DNA of 64,000 nt from Thereva unica (GCA_949987705.1 OX465283.1:157619850-157683849), one strand, 5' to 3'; shown: positions 43,500-54,509, counted from the first letter of the stretch. Notes: generated by a model from the sequence alone, not told the origin. Numbers and translations are program-made.

Positions 43500-43857
43500 C
43501 TTGTTATACAAGAATAACAGACTGAGGAAGGTGAAAGCGAGTATCTCGCGCCTCAAAACGAAGCAACTACCGTACTGACCCTCCAGGTTGGGGGTTGGGC
43601 AACCTTCCATTGTAAAAACCCACCCGTCACGAATCCTCAAGACAGGCTTCGGGCAGGACGGACTCAACGGAAACGACTCAGTCAACGGAATATGGAATTC
43701 GATCTTGGAACATGGAACGTCAGGACGCTCAACAGAACGGTCGCTCTGCGTTCGCTTTTATTAGTATTATAAATAATATAGCATAAAGATCACAGTCATT
43801 CAAGAAACCAAATGGACCCATAATGGTATCTAAGGTATATAATGGTGGTATCATCAT
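43500..43857 (+). pseudogene. RTE-like LINE endonuclease start, truncated
   Basis: Plus frame: FDLGTWNVRTLNRTVALRSL, then after stops a TVIQETKWTHNG-like block. These are the first strand (L-G-T-W-N-V-R-T-L) and the catalytic Q-E-T-R-W block of RTE-type endonucleases. It stops at 43857, where the opposite-strand LINE 3' end begins. The preceding 150 bp (43530-43690) may be its 5' leader. Confidence 0.6.
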
Positions 43858-44790
43858 CATCAGGAGCTCCACAGCCTATTGTTGGCCTTGGCTTCCTCCA
43901 GCATTTGCCTCCATGATTCTCGATCCCTGGCCCGACTTCTCCAGTTTCTTATGCCCAACTGTCTCAAGTCATCCTCGACGTCATCTATGTATCTTTTCTT
44001 AGGACGACCTGGTCTCCGTTTTCCTGGTGGAGCTTTCTCCAGCACTATCTTTGTCGGGTTTCGTTCTCCACCTCGTTGTACATGACCAATCCATCGTAGT
44101 CTGTTTATTTTGATCACTTTAACAACGTTTGGAATCTTGCTGATTTCGTACAACTCTGAGTTGTATCTTCTTCTCCAAACGCCCTCAACCTGTATTCCTT
44201 TGTAGATCGAATGAAGGATTTTCCTTTCGAATCTTCCTACCAATGCTTCGTCTGCGTTTTTCAATGTCCACACTTCCGAACCATATATGTAGTAGGACAG
44301 GCCTTATTAGTGTTGTGTAAAGTGCCAATTTTGTCTTCCTTGAAATATTTCTAGACGTCAGGTGCTTGCGTAGACCAAAGTAGCATTTATTAGCCAGTGC
44401 TAATCGTCTTCTGATTTCGGCCGATGTGTCATTTCCTTTCGTTATAATCGTGCCTAGATTATACGAATTCATCCACTGCTTCGATGTTCTAGGTGTCGAT
44501 CGTTATATTTTGTCTGCTACTTCTGGTGTTTTTTGTGCACATATACTTTGTTTTGTGCTCATTTATTTCCAACCCGATTTTTTTTGCGGCTTGCTCAAGT
44601 GCTACAAAGGCCTCCTTCATGCTCTCAAATGATCTTCCAAGGATAGCAATATCGTCGGCAAAGGCTAGTATTTGCACTGATCTGTCAAAGATACACCCTG
44701 ATGTATTAATTGATGCATCTCTTACTGATTTTTCTAGGGCCACGTTGAATAACAAGCAGGAGAGTGCGTCACCTTGCCTTAATCCCTTGG
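43858..44790 (-). pseudogene. RTE-like LINE, 5'-truncated, with FADD motif
   Basis: Minus strand: KGLRQGDALSCLLFNVALEK, ILAFADDIAILGRSFESM (F-A-D-D catalytic pair intact), KIGLEINEHKTKYM, a frame change, ISRKTKLALYTTLIRPVLL, ERKILHSIYKGIQVEGVWRR, INRLRWIGHVQRGGERNPTK, KRRPGRPKKRYIDDVEDDL, GIRNWRSRARDRESWRQML and stop. The C-terminal 137 codons are uninterrupted. It ends in a gatgatgat tail (plus 43851-43860). The 5' truncation at 44790 lies just before RT motif 4. One frameshift near 44270-44480 makes it non-functional as it stands. Confidence 0.75.
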
Positions 44791-45066
44791 CCTCGGATGG
44801 GTGGGTTGAAATCGAAGGAATGCTGAAAGCCAGGAAGTTGGGGCTGGAAGAAGCTGAAGGAAAGAAAGAAAGCCATTGAAACCCCAGGAGTATTAGCAGC
44901 TAGATAAAAGCTGATCCATTGTCGAAACGCTATGCTAAAAAGCCAGTCATGCGGAGAAGGTGCAAGACCAGAAGGTGTTTTAGTGGGTTCGAGTCCTACA
45001 CGACCGGCATACAGGAGCCTGTAGCTCTTCACCTCCCAACGAACGAAGATAAAAAATTGATTGAAC
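44791..45066. other. Unassigned segment with B-box-like string
   Basis: Contains gtgggttcgagtcctac (plus, near 44983), which looks like a tRNA T-stem and loop or pol III B box. No A box or tRNA fold could be drawn upstream, so this may be a SINE fragment or coincidence. Confidence 0.25.
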
Positions 45067-46592
45067 TCGACTAATATTATAAATGCGAAAGTAACTCTGT
45101 CTGTCTGTCTGTCTGTATGTTACGCTTTCACGCCTAAACCGCTGGACTGATTTTGATAAAATTTGCAACAGACATAGTTTAGACCTTGGAGACGGACATA
45201 GGCTATTTTTTTTTTGGAGAAAAAAGGGTTGAAGGGGGTGAAATGGGGTTCAATAAGTTGTCAGGGGATTTTTTTTTCTTTACTTTTTTTCTATTGTATA
45301 AAAAGTAACTGACTGACAGACAACGCACAACCTAAACCGCTAGAGCTAAAGGGCTGAAATTTTTGACAGTGCATCCCTAGCGATTTTTCGAAATTCATCC
45401 CCTAAGGGGGTGAAATAGGGTCAACTCAAAACCGCTGGACCTATAGGGCTGAAATTTTGACAGTGCATCCCTATAATGGCGTGGACATCCCCTAAGAAGC
45501 GATTTTTCGAAATTCATCCCCTAAGGGGGTGAAATGGGGTTTATCCAAACCGTTGGAGCTATAGGGCTGAAATTTTGACAGTGCATCCCTATAATGGCGT
45601 GGACATCCACTAAGAAGCGATTTTTCGAAATTCATTCCCTAAGGGGGTGAAATGGGGTTTTTCCAAACCGCTATAGCTATAGGGCTGAAATTTTGACAGT
45701 GCATCCCTATAATGGCGTGGACATCCACTATAGAGCGATTTTTCGAAATTCATCCCCTAAGGGGGTGAAATAGGGTTTACCCAAACCGCTAAAGCTATAG
45801 GGCTGTAATTTTGACAGTGCATCCCTATAATGGCGTGGTCTTCCACTATTAAAGCGATTTTTCAAAATTCATCCCCTAAGGGAGTGAAATGGGGTTTACC
45901 CAAACCGCTGGAGCTATAGGGCTGAAATTTTGACAGTGCATCCCTATAATGATGTGGACATCCACTAATAAGCGATTTTTCGAAATTCATCCCCTAAGGG
46001 GGTGAAATGAGGTTTTTCCAAACCGCTATAGCTATAGGGCTGAAATTTTGACAGTGCATCCCTATAATGGCGTGGACATCCACTATAAAGCGATTTTTCG
46101 AAATTCATCCCCTAAGGGGGTGAAATAGGGTTTACCCAAACCGCTGGAGCTATAGGGCTGAAATTTTGACAGTGCATCCCTTTAATGACGTGGACATCCA
46201 CTAAGAAGCGATTTTTCGAAATTCATTCCCTAAGTGGGTGAAATGGGGTTAACCCACACCGCTGAAGCTGAAGGGCTTTAATTTTGACAGTGCATCTCTA
46301 TAATGACGTGGACATTCACTAAGAAGCAATTTTTCGAAATTCATTCCCTAACGCAGTGAAATGGGGGACATAAACATGCCAATCTCTGCTTCAAAGCTTG
46401 CAGATTTGTTGAGCAGAGGTGATATACGCAGCAATTTGTTTACCATATTTATTAAAAATAAGCACTATAATAAACCCTTTTAGGGATAATGACAGCTGAC
46501 TTTTTTGTTTGTTTTTTTTTTGAAGGAAAACATTGCACATAATAAACAGTTTTTATTTAAAGGCGTGGCAAGGCACGCGGGTTTTATGCTAG
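45067..46592 (+). mobile_element. Helitron-like element with minisatellite core, copy 1
   Basis: The left end region tcgactaatattataaatgc is followed by a ctgtctgtctg run and gttacgctttcacgcctaaa. The right end has ggcaaggcacgcgggtttta then tgctag followed by T, the 3' CTAG-T form of Helitrons with a GC-rich stretch just inside. The core is a minisatellite (45333-46373). A second copy, with the same ends but about one core unit, is at 54510-55086. No replicase or helicase frame, so it is non-autonomous. Confidence 0.65.
45333..46373 (+). repeat. Minisatellite, nine units of 118 bp
   Basis: Units start at 45333, 45429, 45547, 45665, 45783, 45902, 46020, 46138 and 46256, each with aaaccgctggagctataggg then ctgaaattttgacagtgca, tccctataatggcgtgg and cattcatcccctaaggggg-type text. 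The first unit is 96 bp (lacks the ggcgtggacatcc part); the others are 118-119 bp. Identity between units is high, with the last unit most diverged. Confidence 0.9.
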
Positions 46593-47429
46593 TATAAAAT
46601 AAAATCGAAAGTGTGAACTTAAATCGGCATATGTTTACAACTAATTAGGACTACTTAAGGTAGGATTTCGAACAAGGCGGCAGACTGCAAACCGCAGGCG
46701 ACACTACTGATCTGTATGATAGAATCTCAAACAACAGGCGATTTTATCACACAAACCAGTAATGTCGCCTGGGGTTTGCAGTTTGCCGCCTTGTTCGGAA
46801 TCGTACCTTTACTCTAAAATTCCGGGTGGGTATTTTACCACCAGAAATTTTCCGGGTGGGTACCTATTGCTACCCACCCATGCCCCCAATCAGCCGGCTA
46901 TGCCCCCACGTATTGAGGCACTTTGTACATTATGTTTTATGGGGCAAGTTTTTGATATTTAAAATTCAACAAAATTTTTAAGCATACCACACATTGGTAA
47001 CACCGGGCACTACAAATGGGTTGAAAAATATTAAATTTTAATATAACAAAAGCCACAATTCACGCTGAGGTAAAAATAATGAATAAAAAAAACAGTTTTT
47101 GTCCACCTCTCATCTCAATCAGCAGTAAATAAAATGAATGAAATCATCCGAAAAATGCACGCATTGTGTTAATAGATGTGTTGTGGTAACATATTAAATA
47201 ACAAAGCGAGATTTATTGGTTATTAATCATTTGATAATTAAAATTCATTTAAAATTAATAACCAAATAATATATGTAGCAGTAAGACTTGAGTAAAGAAA
47301 TCCAGGAGAATGGTGGTGTTTAATAGATGCGACATTTTTAATTGCAGGGCAATGGCATATAATTCGCTACTAGGTATTTTTCAATTGATTTAATTTCAAG
47401 TATTTTTATTGATTTAACAAGTTTTTACA
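46593..47429. other. Unassigned apart from one palindromic element
   Basis: Beyond the palindrome at 46657-46809 I see AT-rich sequence with no gene. The duplicated phrase ttccgggtgggta occurs at about 46820 and 46850. Confidence 0.4.
46657..46809. mobile_element. 153-bp palindromic MITE
   Basis: Left aaggtaggatttcgaacaag plus gcggcagactgcaaacc and gcaggcgacact pair with right agtaatgtcgcctg, ggtttgcagtttgccgcc and ttgttcggaatcgtacctt. Arms are about 53 bp, with a loop of about 45 bp. TACT flanks both sides (with a T or TT offset), too short to assign. Confidence 0.65.
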
Positions 47430-48850
47430 AAAAAGAATTTGGCGATAAGATACAGAGAAGATTCAGGCTTCTGGATACGCCAACGGTCGGATCGTGTCCC
47501 GGCAACGTGGAAGAAAGCGATCGTTATCCCAATCTTGAAGAAAGGCGACAGTCGGGAATGCACGATTTATCATACAATCGAAGCTAGAGCAAAAATGAGA
47601 GCAAACGAGCCGGAAATAACAAGCGACACTTGGACCAAATCGAGGATGCATTAATCAAATATTCGCTCTCCGTCAGCTGATGGAAGAAAGAATCCGTTGC
47701 GGCAAACGAACTGTCATCGTTTTCATCGATTTCAAATCCGCTTTCGATTGCATCGATTGGAACAGTTTGTGAAGAGCCTTGGAAACCGAACACGTGCGAT
47801 TGAATATCATGCAACTTCTTCAAGCCTTGTACGATAGTTCAACCAGCATCGTTCGTATTCGAAGCGACTTATCGGATGAGTTCCCGATTTAAACGGTTGC
47901 CCGATAGGGAGACGTCGCTTCGCTAGTTCTCTTCAACGTTGTAATCGACGCGATTATACGTGAAGCATTCAATGGACGACTCGGAGTTCGATACGACGAC
48001 AAAAACTTTGTAACCGACTGGATGTCGGTCGACAATAGGACCGTCTTCGCCGACACGAATGCCGAAGCAACGGACATATTATACGACATTTCCCGCATCG
48101 CCCAGTCATACGGGTTAAAAATCAATGCAGAAAAGACCAGAGTGCTCACAACCGACAGATCGTAAGCCGGTGATCACCTCGCTGGAACCCAAATCGACCA
48201 GATTCCGTTGTTCAAATATTTAGGATCATTGATTGAAGAAAAGAAAGCCGCCATCGACGGGCGACGTTCACAGCCCCATCGGCAAGGTAATAGCAACATT
48301 CGCCTCGCTCAAGTGGTACACAACCTATATGGAAACGAACAAATATTACCATCAAAAATAGAGTACGCATTTACCGAACGTTGATCCTTGCGATCCTTCT
48401 TTATGGATCGGAAACATGGACATTGCTCAAGCCGGACGTCAATAAGCTCGAAATCTTCTAAATGCGATGCTTGAAGCCTCACTCCGCGATCGTCATCGAA
48501 ATGGGACAGTTAGACAAAGTTGCGATCAGCAGACCTTAATCGATGAAGAAATATAAAAACGTCGACTACGGTGGCTTGGACATGTTCCCCAAATGGATGA
48601 CAGCTGCTTGCCACGTAAACTTCTCGAGCGAGACCGTTCGTCAGACTGGAAAATTCAGCGTTCGGCATCAAAGAAAACCTGGCTAAAGAATATCGTGAGC
48701 GACGTAAAAATCAACGAAGTTCGAGATGTCGCCAAAAATCGTCAAGAATGGAAACAAATCGTGAATAAAGTTCGAGACCCAGCAGCACTGACAGCAGCGT
48801 ATCGGTTGGGGGGACGTCCCGCTTGGACCGCCAGCTAACGGATCAAAGAA
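47430..48850 (+). pseudogene. RTE-like LINE, degenerate copy 2
   Basis: Plus-strand blocks in several frames: VPATWKKAIVIPILKKGDSR, TVIVFIDFKSAFDCIDWN (RT motif A, with the catalytic D in F-x-D-F-x-x-A-F), STSIVRIRSDLSDEFPI, NFVTDWMSVDNRTVFADT, IDQIPLFKYLGSLIEEKK, and a last open stretch MDDSCLPRKLLERDRSS with KKTWLKNIVSDVKINEV, W-K-Q-I-V-N-K-V-R-D-P. The FADD pair is disrupted here (V-F-A-D-T). It is the same family as 27480-29310 and retains the segment that copy lacks. Confidence 0.65.
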
Positions 48851-49679
48851 TAAGAAGCATCGGTAGTCTTTAATCCAAATCCAAAGGCCGATTGTCCATA
48901 ACGAAAATGCTATGCATTTGGCCTTTATATGCCCGCCGTATGCTTGTGTGTATAGCTCAGTACTCGACCATTTAAATCTATTGGTTAGGGGTCGTCCATA
49001 ACTTTACGTGAGGCAATTTTCGCGATTTTTCGAGGACCTTTCGAGGGAAGTGGTTAAAAACACTACAGCCATCATATATCCTATAAAAAGGCAAGCGGCC
49101 TGTGTACGCCCGTTGTAAGGCCATTTTTTATTTTTACTCGGGTACCAAATTAACTCCAAGCAAGTGGATATTACTCATGATTCCTTGCGAATAGTTTGAA
49201 CAGAGAATTTAGATATGTAGGTAAACCTTTCTATTCATGTAAGCAAGGTAAAGTCTTACAATATTGTAAAACCCTCTTTCTTCTAGTCGGGATAATAAGT
49301 ATCGATTCCCAGTCGAGTCCGCCGATGTTAGGGTATTTCTTGCAACTGGAGGTTGTAATGGATCTAAAAACGTTGGATTTAAGCGACTCTCTGAAGAATC
49401 GGTTAATACCTTAAAGATTAAAAAGGAAGTAGTCCTGTTGTACAGACAGCTCCAGGATAACAACTTGCTGGGTTTCTGTATATTAGGTTGTGTACAATCA
49501 CCCTTAAAATCATTCTTGTAGCTCGACCTGGTGTCCTTTTAGATTGAAAATAACAATCGATAAGGACAATGATATTTGCGTCTGATTTTTATAGAATTAA
49601 AAGATATTTTATTCATAAATCGGGCATCGCAGAACACATATGAAAGCCACATGGGATCGGATTTTGTTGTTTTTATTAA
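48851..49679. other. Unassigned apart from family V copy
   Basis: No gene supported. Frames of 72-84 codons at 49196-49463 overlap on opposite strands and have no motif. Confidence 0.35.
49050..49145 (+). repeat. Dispersed repeat family V, copy 3
   Basis: Contains gccatcatatatcctataa, aaggcaagcggcc, cgcccgttgtaaggcc and tttttatttttactcggg, in the order of the copies at 2.3 kb (minus) and 5.5 kb. Confidence 0.55.
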
Positions 49680-50141
49680 GGGGGTAGACTACAGTAAAAT
49701 TTTCAAAAAATTCATTTCTTTTTTTTTTGCTTTAAATTTGAAATCAGCCACCTCGAAAACCACCGAGTGAGAAATTTCATCACAAAATAATCAAGATTTC
49801 ACGTTTTGGCCAGAAATTTGGGACTCTGTCCCACAGTGCAATGTTCAAACGCGTTTTTCTCGAAACGATGTTTTTCAAAACGGTGTACATGATATCTCAA
49901 GATCTAATCAACGAATTGACTTGAAATTTGACACACTTCTTTTATGGATGAGTGCCTCTGGCGTCACGTAGGATTTTGTCAATATCTTGCTTTGTTCAAT
50001 AATTATTAACAATCATAACATGAAATTTGTGCAAATACGTTTTTTCGGCACAAATTGGTGGTTTTCGAGGTGGCTGATTTCAAATTTAAAGCAAAAAAAA
50101 AAGAAATGAATTTTTTGAAAATTTTACTGTAGTCTACCCCC
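49680..50141. mobile_element. TTAA-flanked MITE with 85-bp inverted arms
   Basis: TTAA lies on both sides (49676-49679, 50142-50145). Left arm 49680-49764 starts gggggtagactacagtaaaa; right arm 50057-50141 ends ttttactgtagtctaccccc. The arms appear identical or nearly so over 85 bp, including aaatcagccacctcgaaaac. The loop has no frame. TTAA fits Kolobok or piggyBac; the G-rich start is more Kolobok-like. Confidence 0.8.
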
Positions 50142-51451
50142 TTAAAGAGAAGAGAGAAAGCAACTTACGAGTCCTGGAACTCCTCAGGAGCGTCAAGTTC
50201 TTTCGTTTGGACTAGGAAATAACACAAAAACGAAACTTGATCCAAGCTGGTGAAAAATTCCGCCGGGATTGGATCACATTTGAGAAAGAGCGCGTAAAAT
50301 GAACTTCTTCTGTTCAAGTGAAATTTTCTTTTCTTTTTTTTTTTTTTTAATAAACAAGAAACCTTCTAACAAAATTCATAAAATTTAATTCCAACCCCCA
50401 TTCTGGCTCTCCGCCTTTATTTGGGACGTTGTTTGCTTAAACTCACTCGTAATGAAAAGGTTCAGAAAGTTTTTCCTTAAAAACAACTTCTGATATTAAA
50501 TGTGACGCAATCCTTCATATCCAATGTACTGAACTTAAACTTGCGAACTGCGAACTGAACTGAACTGAACAGCAAACCGAAAGAACGAACGAACGCAGGC
50601 AAGGAGGAAGGCGGGCGGCGCCGAACAACAAAAAAAAAGCGACGGGGAAAAATTAAAAAGAAGGATAAGAAGGATTTCGCGAGTCCTGCAAGGAATAAAA
50701 CAAGGAATAACTCTCGCTATTTATACACTTGCCACGAGAAGTTATACTTGTGTAACATCAAACATCTTTCGGGATGTCACTGAGCGAATTTTAATAACAT
50801 TCAGGGTCTGCTCGTCCAATAAAAAGTTTTCCCTTTTTTCCCCTGGGGATGTTGTGTTTCTCTTACCATGGCGCACGCACACACACACATACATACAGCC
50901 GTGATATCCTTTTCCTCTAGAATTCCAGACGAATCGCCTTATTTGCAAAAATGAAGAGCTGAAGACGAAGCTGTGGAAGTAAATTAGATTGCGGGATTTC
51001 ATAATTTAAATTATGAGAAAATTCTTCATTTGATTTTAAAGTAGTCAAATTACATTTTCCTTGTCAGCAAGGATTTTCTTTGGGATTTATTAGAATAATG
51101 GTTTCCATTTTAGTTCACAATTAATTTAAGCTGTCAGTACATTACAAATTACAAGCAAACGTTTTTAATGAATGATTCGCGAGAAGGAAAGTTTATAATT
51201 TCTTTAACGGGGGGCGCAGACAAAGGACAGACTCTTGCCGCGCGCAGAGGGAGTTTAATGCATGCTCGTACGTTTGGAAGAAGGGTTTTTCTAGAACTAA
51301 ACGGTGGTGGGAGGATCCCTTGCATTGAGAGCAATTACGCATATAAATACTGTCTGTCGAAAGAGCCGGTTGACAAATGGAGGCTGGATGAAAATGTGGA
51401 AGAAGATTTAGGGCGCACTTGAAAAGGACTTTTAGAAGCCATCAAACATTA
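50142..51451. other. Unassigned; CA-rich microsatellite at 50874-50895
   Basis: Near 50874 gcacgcacacacacacacat is a short CA microsatellite. gaactgaactgaactgaac (about 50550) and gaacgaacgaacg (about 50585) are short tandem strings. No gene supported; the 84-codon plus frame at 51168-51422 has no recognised motif. Confidence 0.4.
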
Positions 51452-51882
51452 GCTGCGTTCCTTTTCTGCTAATTTTTACTATTTTTTACACTTGCGTACT
51501 AGCAACTACACTTGCTCTTATAAACGAGAAGATATCACTTGCAATTACGCAATTGAAATCCGCTAGGGGGAAAGCGGCCATTTCGAGTCTATTGTGAATT
51601 ATTTTCACTTACGCCATTACCCGCTAGATGGCTTTTATTTGTGTCGAGCTGATTTGCTCATATAAAAACGTCCATAAATAAAACTTCAGCCGTATAATTA
51701 TCAAAAATTATTATCCGCATTAATTTCTCCATTGTGTCACAAATTCTTCTTTTAAGAATTTTTTATTTGTTAAGTTTAAAGTAAAGTCAAAAATTTCAAG
51801 TGAGATTTTACTCAAATCAGAAAATTTTGCGTTCCTTTTCTGCTCTGCTCACAAGTACTAAATAGTAGAAAAGGAACGCAGC
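51452..51882. mobile_element. TA-flanked MITE, 431 bp
   Basis: Left gctgcgttccttttctgcta and right tagtagaaaaggaacgcagc are inverted, with TA on both sides (51450-51451, 51883-51884). A further direct copy of gcgttccttttctgc lies at about 51829. TA duplication fits Tc1/mariner. No frame inside. Confidence 0.7.
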
Positions 51883-52312
51883 TATTATTTTAATATGAAA
51901 TCGAAGATCTTTAATGCCTCCGTTAGAGGGCTAAGGAAAGGCGTTTTTCGGCCTGCTCGAGGTAACCCTGCACAGCACAGATGGACCCTCACGAGCTATT
52001 AAGCACAACCTTTGTTTTGCCCTCTAGACGTTACTTCGCTATTACTTTTTCTGTAAAACGCACAGTTTCTAGGAGCGCACCTCAGCCAAGAGACAACCCA
52101 AAGACTTAGTCTGGCAATATTATGTACCATCCGAGTGAATGGGGCCCGTAAAAGATTGAAAGCCAAAAGGTTAAATTCCCCCCATATATCCCAGCGTCCT
52201 AAACATCAAGAACGTACTCGAGTAAATACTCATGAGTAGAGTCGAAAGAAAATTACTCAATAAGTACGTCTTATTAAGTTATTATTATTAAGGAATGACC
52301 CCCCCCCCCCCT
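51883..52312. other. Unassigned; ends in 13-C tract
   Basis: No gene. A C run at about 52300-52312 immediately precedes the R1-like reverse transcriptase, as also happens before the R1-like relic at 14190. Confidence 0.4.
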
Positions 52313-54047
52313 TCAGTGAAGAGGAGCTTATAGTGGCCGCTCGTTCGATGCGTAACCGGAAGGCTCCTGGTCCAGACGGCCTTCCAGCAGAAATAGTGAA
52401 GGCAGTGGCTTCCAGTCACCCCTCTCTCTTGCTAGACATGTACAACTCGTGCCTGAAGGCGGGCAGATTTCCTGCCTGCTGGAAAGTCGCTCGTCTTGTA
52501 CCAATCAGCAAGGGTGGGAGGGGGCGACAGAAACGGTGGCGTCGTACAGACCTTTGTGTATGCTGGACACGACCGGGAAGCTACTGGAGAAACTCCTACG
52601 GCCTCGCCTTTACGAGGCCGTACGCGCGGCAGGAGACTTGGCAGCCAGACAGTTCGGCTTCTGACCGGGCCGCTCTACTATTGATGCGGTCCAACAGGTG
52701 GTCGAGGTTGCCAGGTCAACGGAGCGGGGGAATCACTTCTCCCGGCACGTGTGCCTCCTGGCCACTTTGGACGTGAAAAACGCGTTCAATTCGGTCAGGT
52801 GGGACAGGGCGTTGAGGGTGATGGAGCGCGACTTCGAACTCCCCCAGTACCTACGGAGGATGCTGGCGGACTACTTGAATTCGCGCTTCATCGAGTACGA
52901 GACTACCGATGGCTTGCTTAGAAGGGAGATTACATCTGGGGCCGCCCAGGGCTCTATTCTGGGGCCCGACATCTGGAACATCTCCTATGACGGGCTCCTA
53001 CGTTTGGAGATGCCTGAGGGCGTTTGCCTGGTTGGGTATGCAGACGACGTCGCAGTGATTATCACTGCGAGGGACGTCGATGCAGCGCAAATGCGCCTCA
53101 ACCAGGCAATGCGTAGAATATCCTCCTGGATGGACGACTGCGGGCTCGAGCTAGCAGCTCACAAAACGGAGATCGTGTTGCTTACGAAGAAGCACATCAA
53201 CACGGTGCGCAATTTCGAGGTGGGAACCGCGATAATTGAATCATGGAGAGCGGTTAAGTACCTCGGAGTGATGCTTGATAACAAGCTATCCTTCGGGGTG
53301 CATGTACTGCGGGCGGCGGACAAGGCAGCTGCGGTGATGGCGTCGCTTAGCAGGATCATGGCCAACGTTCATGGCCCCAGACCCTGCATGCGACGCCTAC
53401 TCCTGAGCACTGCTGAGTCCATAATGCTCTACGGAGCAGAGGTGTGGGCGGGCGCGCTGCGGTACGCGAGGCACCGCAAGCGCATGGCCGCAGTACAAAG
53501 ACGGGGAGCTCTCCGTGTGGCATGTTCCTACCGCACGGTCTCCGAGCCCGCAGTGCTGGTGGTCGCCGGCGTTATTCCGATCGACCTACTGGCCCAGGAG
53601 AGATTGTCCGTCCGCCGAGGAAGGAGCAGGGTGGGCAAAAGGGAGGCGGCGAGGGCCGCTAGGGCCCACACGATGGACTTCTGGCAAACCCGCTTGGAAG
53701 GTGATTCCAGGGGCAGGTGGACAGCCCGCCTGATCGGCCACCTGATCACCTGGGTGAACAGGGAGTTCGGGGAGGTGGATTACTACCTTACCCAGTTTCT
53801 GACGGAGCACGGTCCATTCCGTGCGTACTTGAAGAAGATGAGTAAGTTGGCGGATGCCGCATGCCCCTACGAGGACTCCGCTTCGGACGACGCCCATACA
53901 TTCTTTGAATGCACCAGGTGGGCGCTCGGAAGCGTGACCCCCGACACAATTGTCGGGGCTATGCTTCGAGGCCCCGGGGAATGGAGGAGGGTGGGGTGTT
54001 TCGTCCAGACCATCCTGATAAATAAGAAATCGGAGACTGATATCTGA
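52313..54047 (+). pseudogene. R1-like LINE: RT domain and C-terminus, best preserved coding region
   Basis: Starts FSEEELIVAARSMRNRKAPG then PDGLPAEIVKAV (RT motif 0/1). At about 52515 a one-base shift moves the frame (VPISKG then ATETVASYRPLCMLDTTGKL), and one stop (R to stop in F-G-F-R-P-G-R-S-T) lies near 52662. From 52698 a 449-codon frame is uninterrupted: LLATLDVKNAFNSVRWD (catalytic Asp), SGAAQGSILGPDIWNISYDG, VGYADDVAVI (catalytic Asp pair), SSWMDDCGLELAAHKTE, VKYLGVMLDNKLSFGVH, VAGVIPIDLLAQERLS, and a C-terminal finger CPYEDSASDDAHTFFECTRW in which the first Cys pair is incomplete. It lacks the endonuclease (5' truncated). Only two lesions separate it from an open RT frame, so it is young relative to neighbours. 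GC content is clearly above the surroundings. Confidence 0.85.
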
Positions 54048-54480
54048 TCACTCTCCGTGGAACCCTAGCACGCTTCTGCCAAACCGGAGGGACGAGAGTC
54101 TTGTTGGTGCCGCGCCGGTTGAGCGGACCAAGGGTCTTGTTGGTGACGCCCGCCTGAAGTAATACCTCACGGTGGTGCCGGGCGGGTCAAACGTCACCGA
54201 AAGCGCGAAGCTGCCTGCAGCCTCATTCCCCTCGATACCCCAGTGTCCGGGGACCCAGTAGAGCGAGACCTCATTTCTTCTGGTCAGGCTCTGGAGCACG
54301 TCAAAGCACCCTGCTACGATTTTGGAAGAAAACTTTCACGTTGAGAGTGCCTTGATGGCAGCTTGGCTGTCAGAAAAGATTTTAATGGCATGTATTTCAG
54401 TCTGGAAAACAGAGGGCCACTTACCTATTGCAATCGAGACCTTGGTCTTGCGACACCAGCCCCTGTGCCATGCTCCATCT
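54048..54480 (-). pseudogene. LINE RNase H relic
   Basis: Minus strand: KVSIAIGKWPSVFQTEIHAI, KIFSDSQAAIKALST, a stop, KFSSKIVAGCFDVLQSLTRR, NEVSLYWVPGHWGIEGNEAA. These are the E-x-x-A-I, S-D-S-Q-A-A and W-V-P-G-H-x-G-I-x-G-N-E-x-A-D blocks of RNase H in I/LOA-type LINEs. Catalytic E and the D of S-D-S are present; the final Asp is replaced (A-A-G). It lies tail to tail with the R1-like copy on the plus strand, an unrelated insertion. Confidence 0.7.
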
Positions 54481-54509
54481 TCGCACATCCGCACATCCGC
54501 ATATACGCA

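Noticed and set aside
44975..45000. Second tRNA or SINE from the string gtgggttcgagtcctac
   Set aside because: No A box, no D-arm or anticodon stem upstream, no A tail; kept only as a low-confidence note.
45333..46373. CRISPR-like array
   Set aside because: Units are contiguous 118-bp tandem copies without unique spacers, inside a eukaryotic mobile element.
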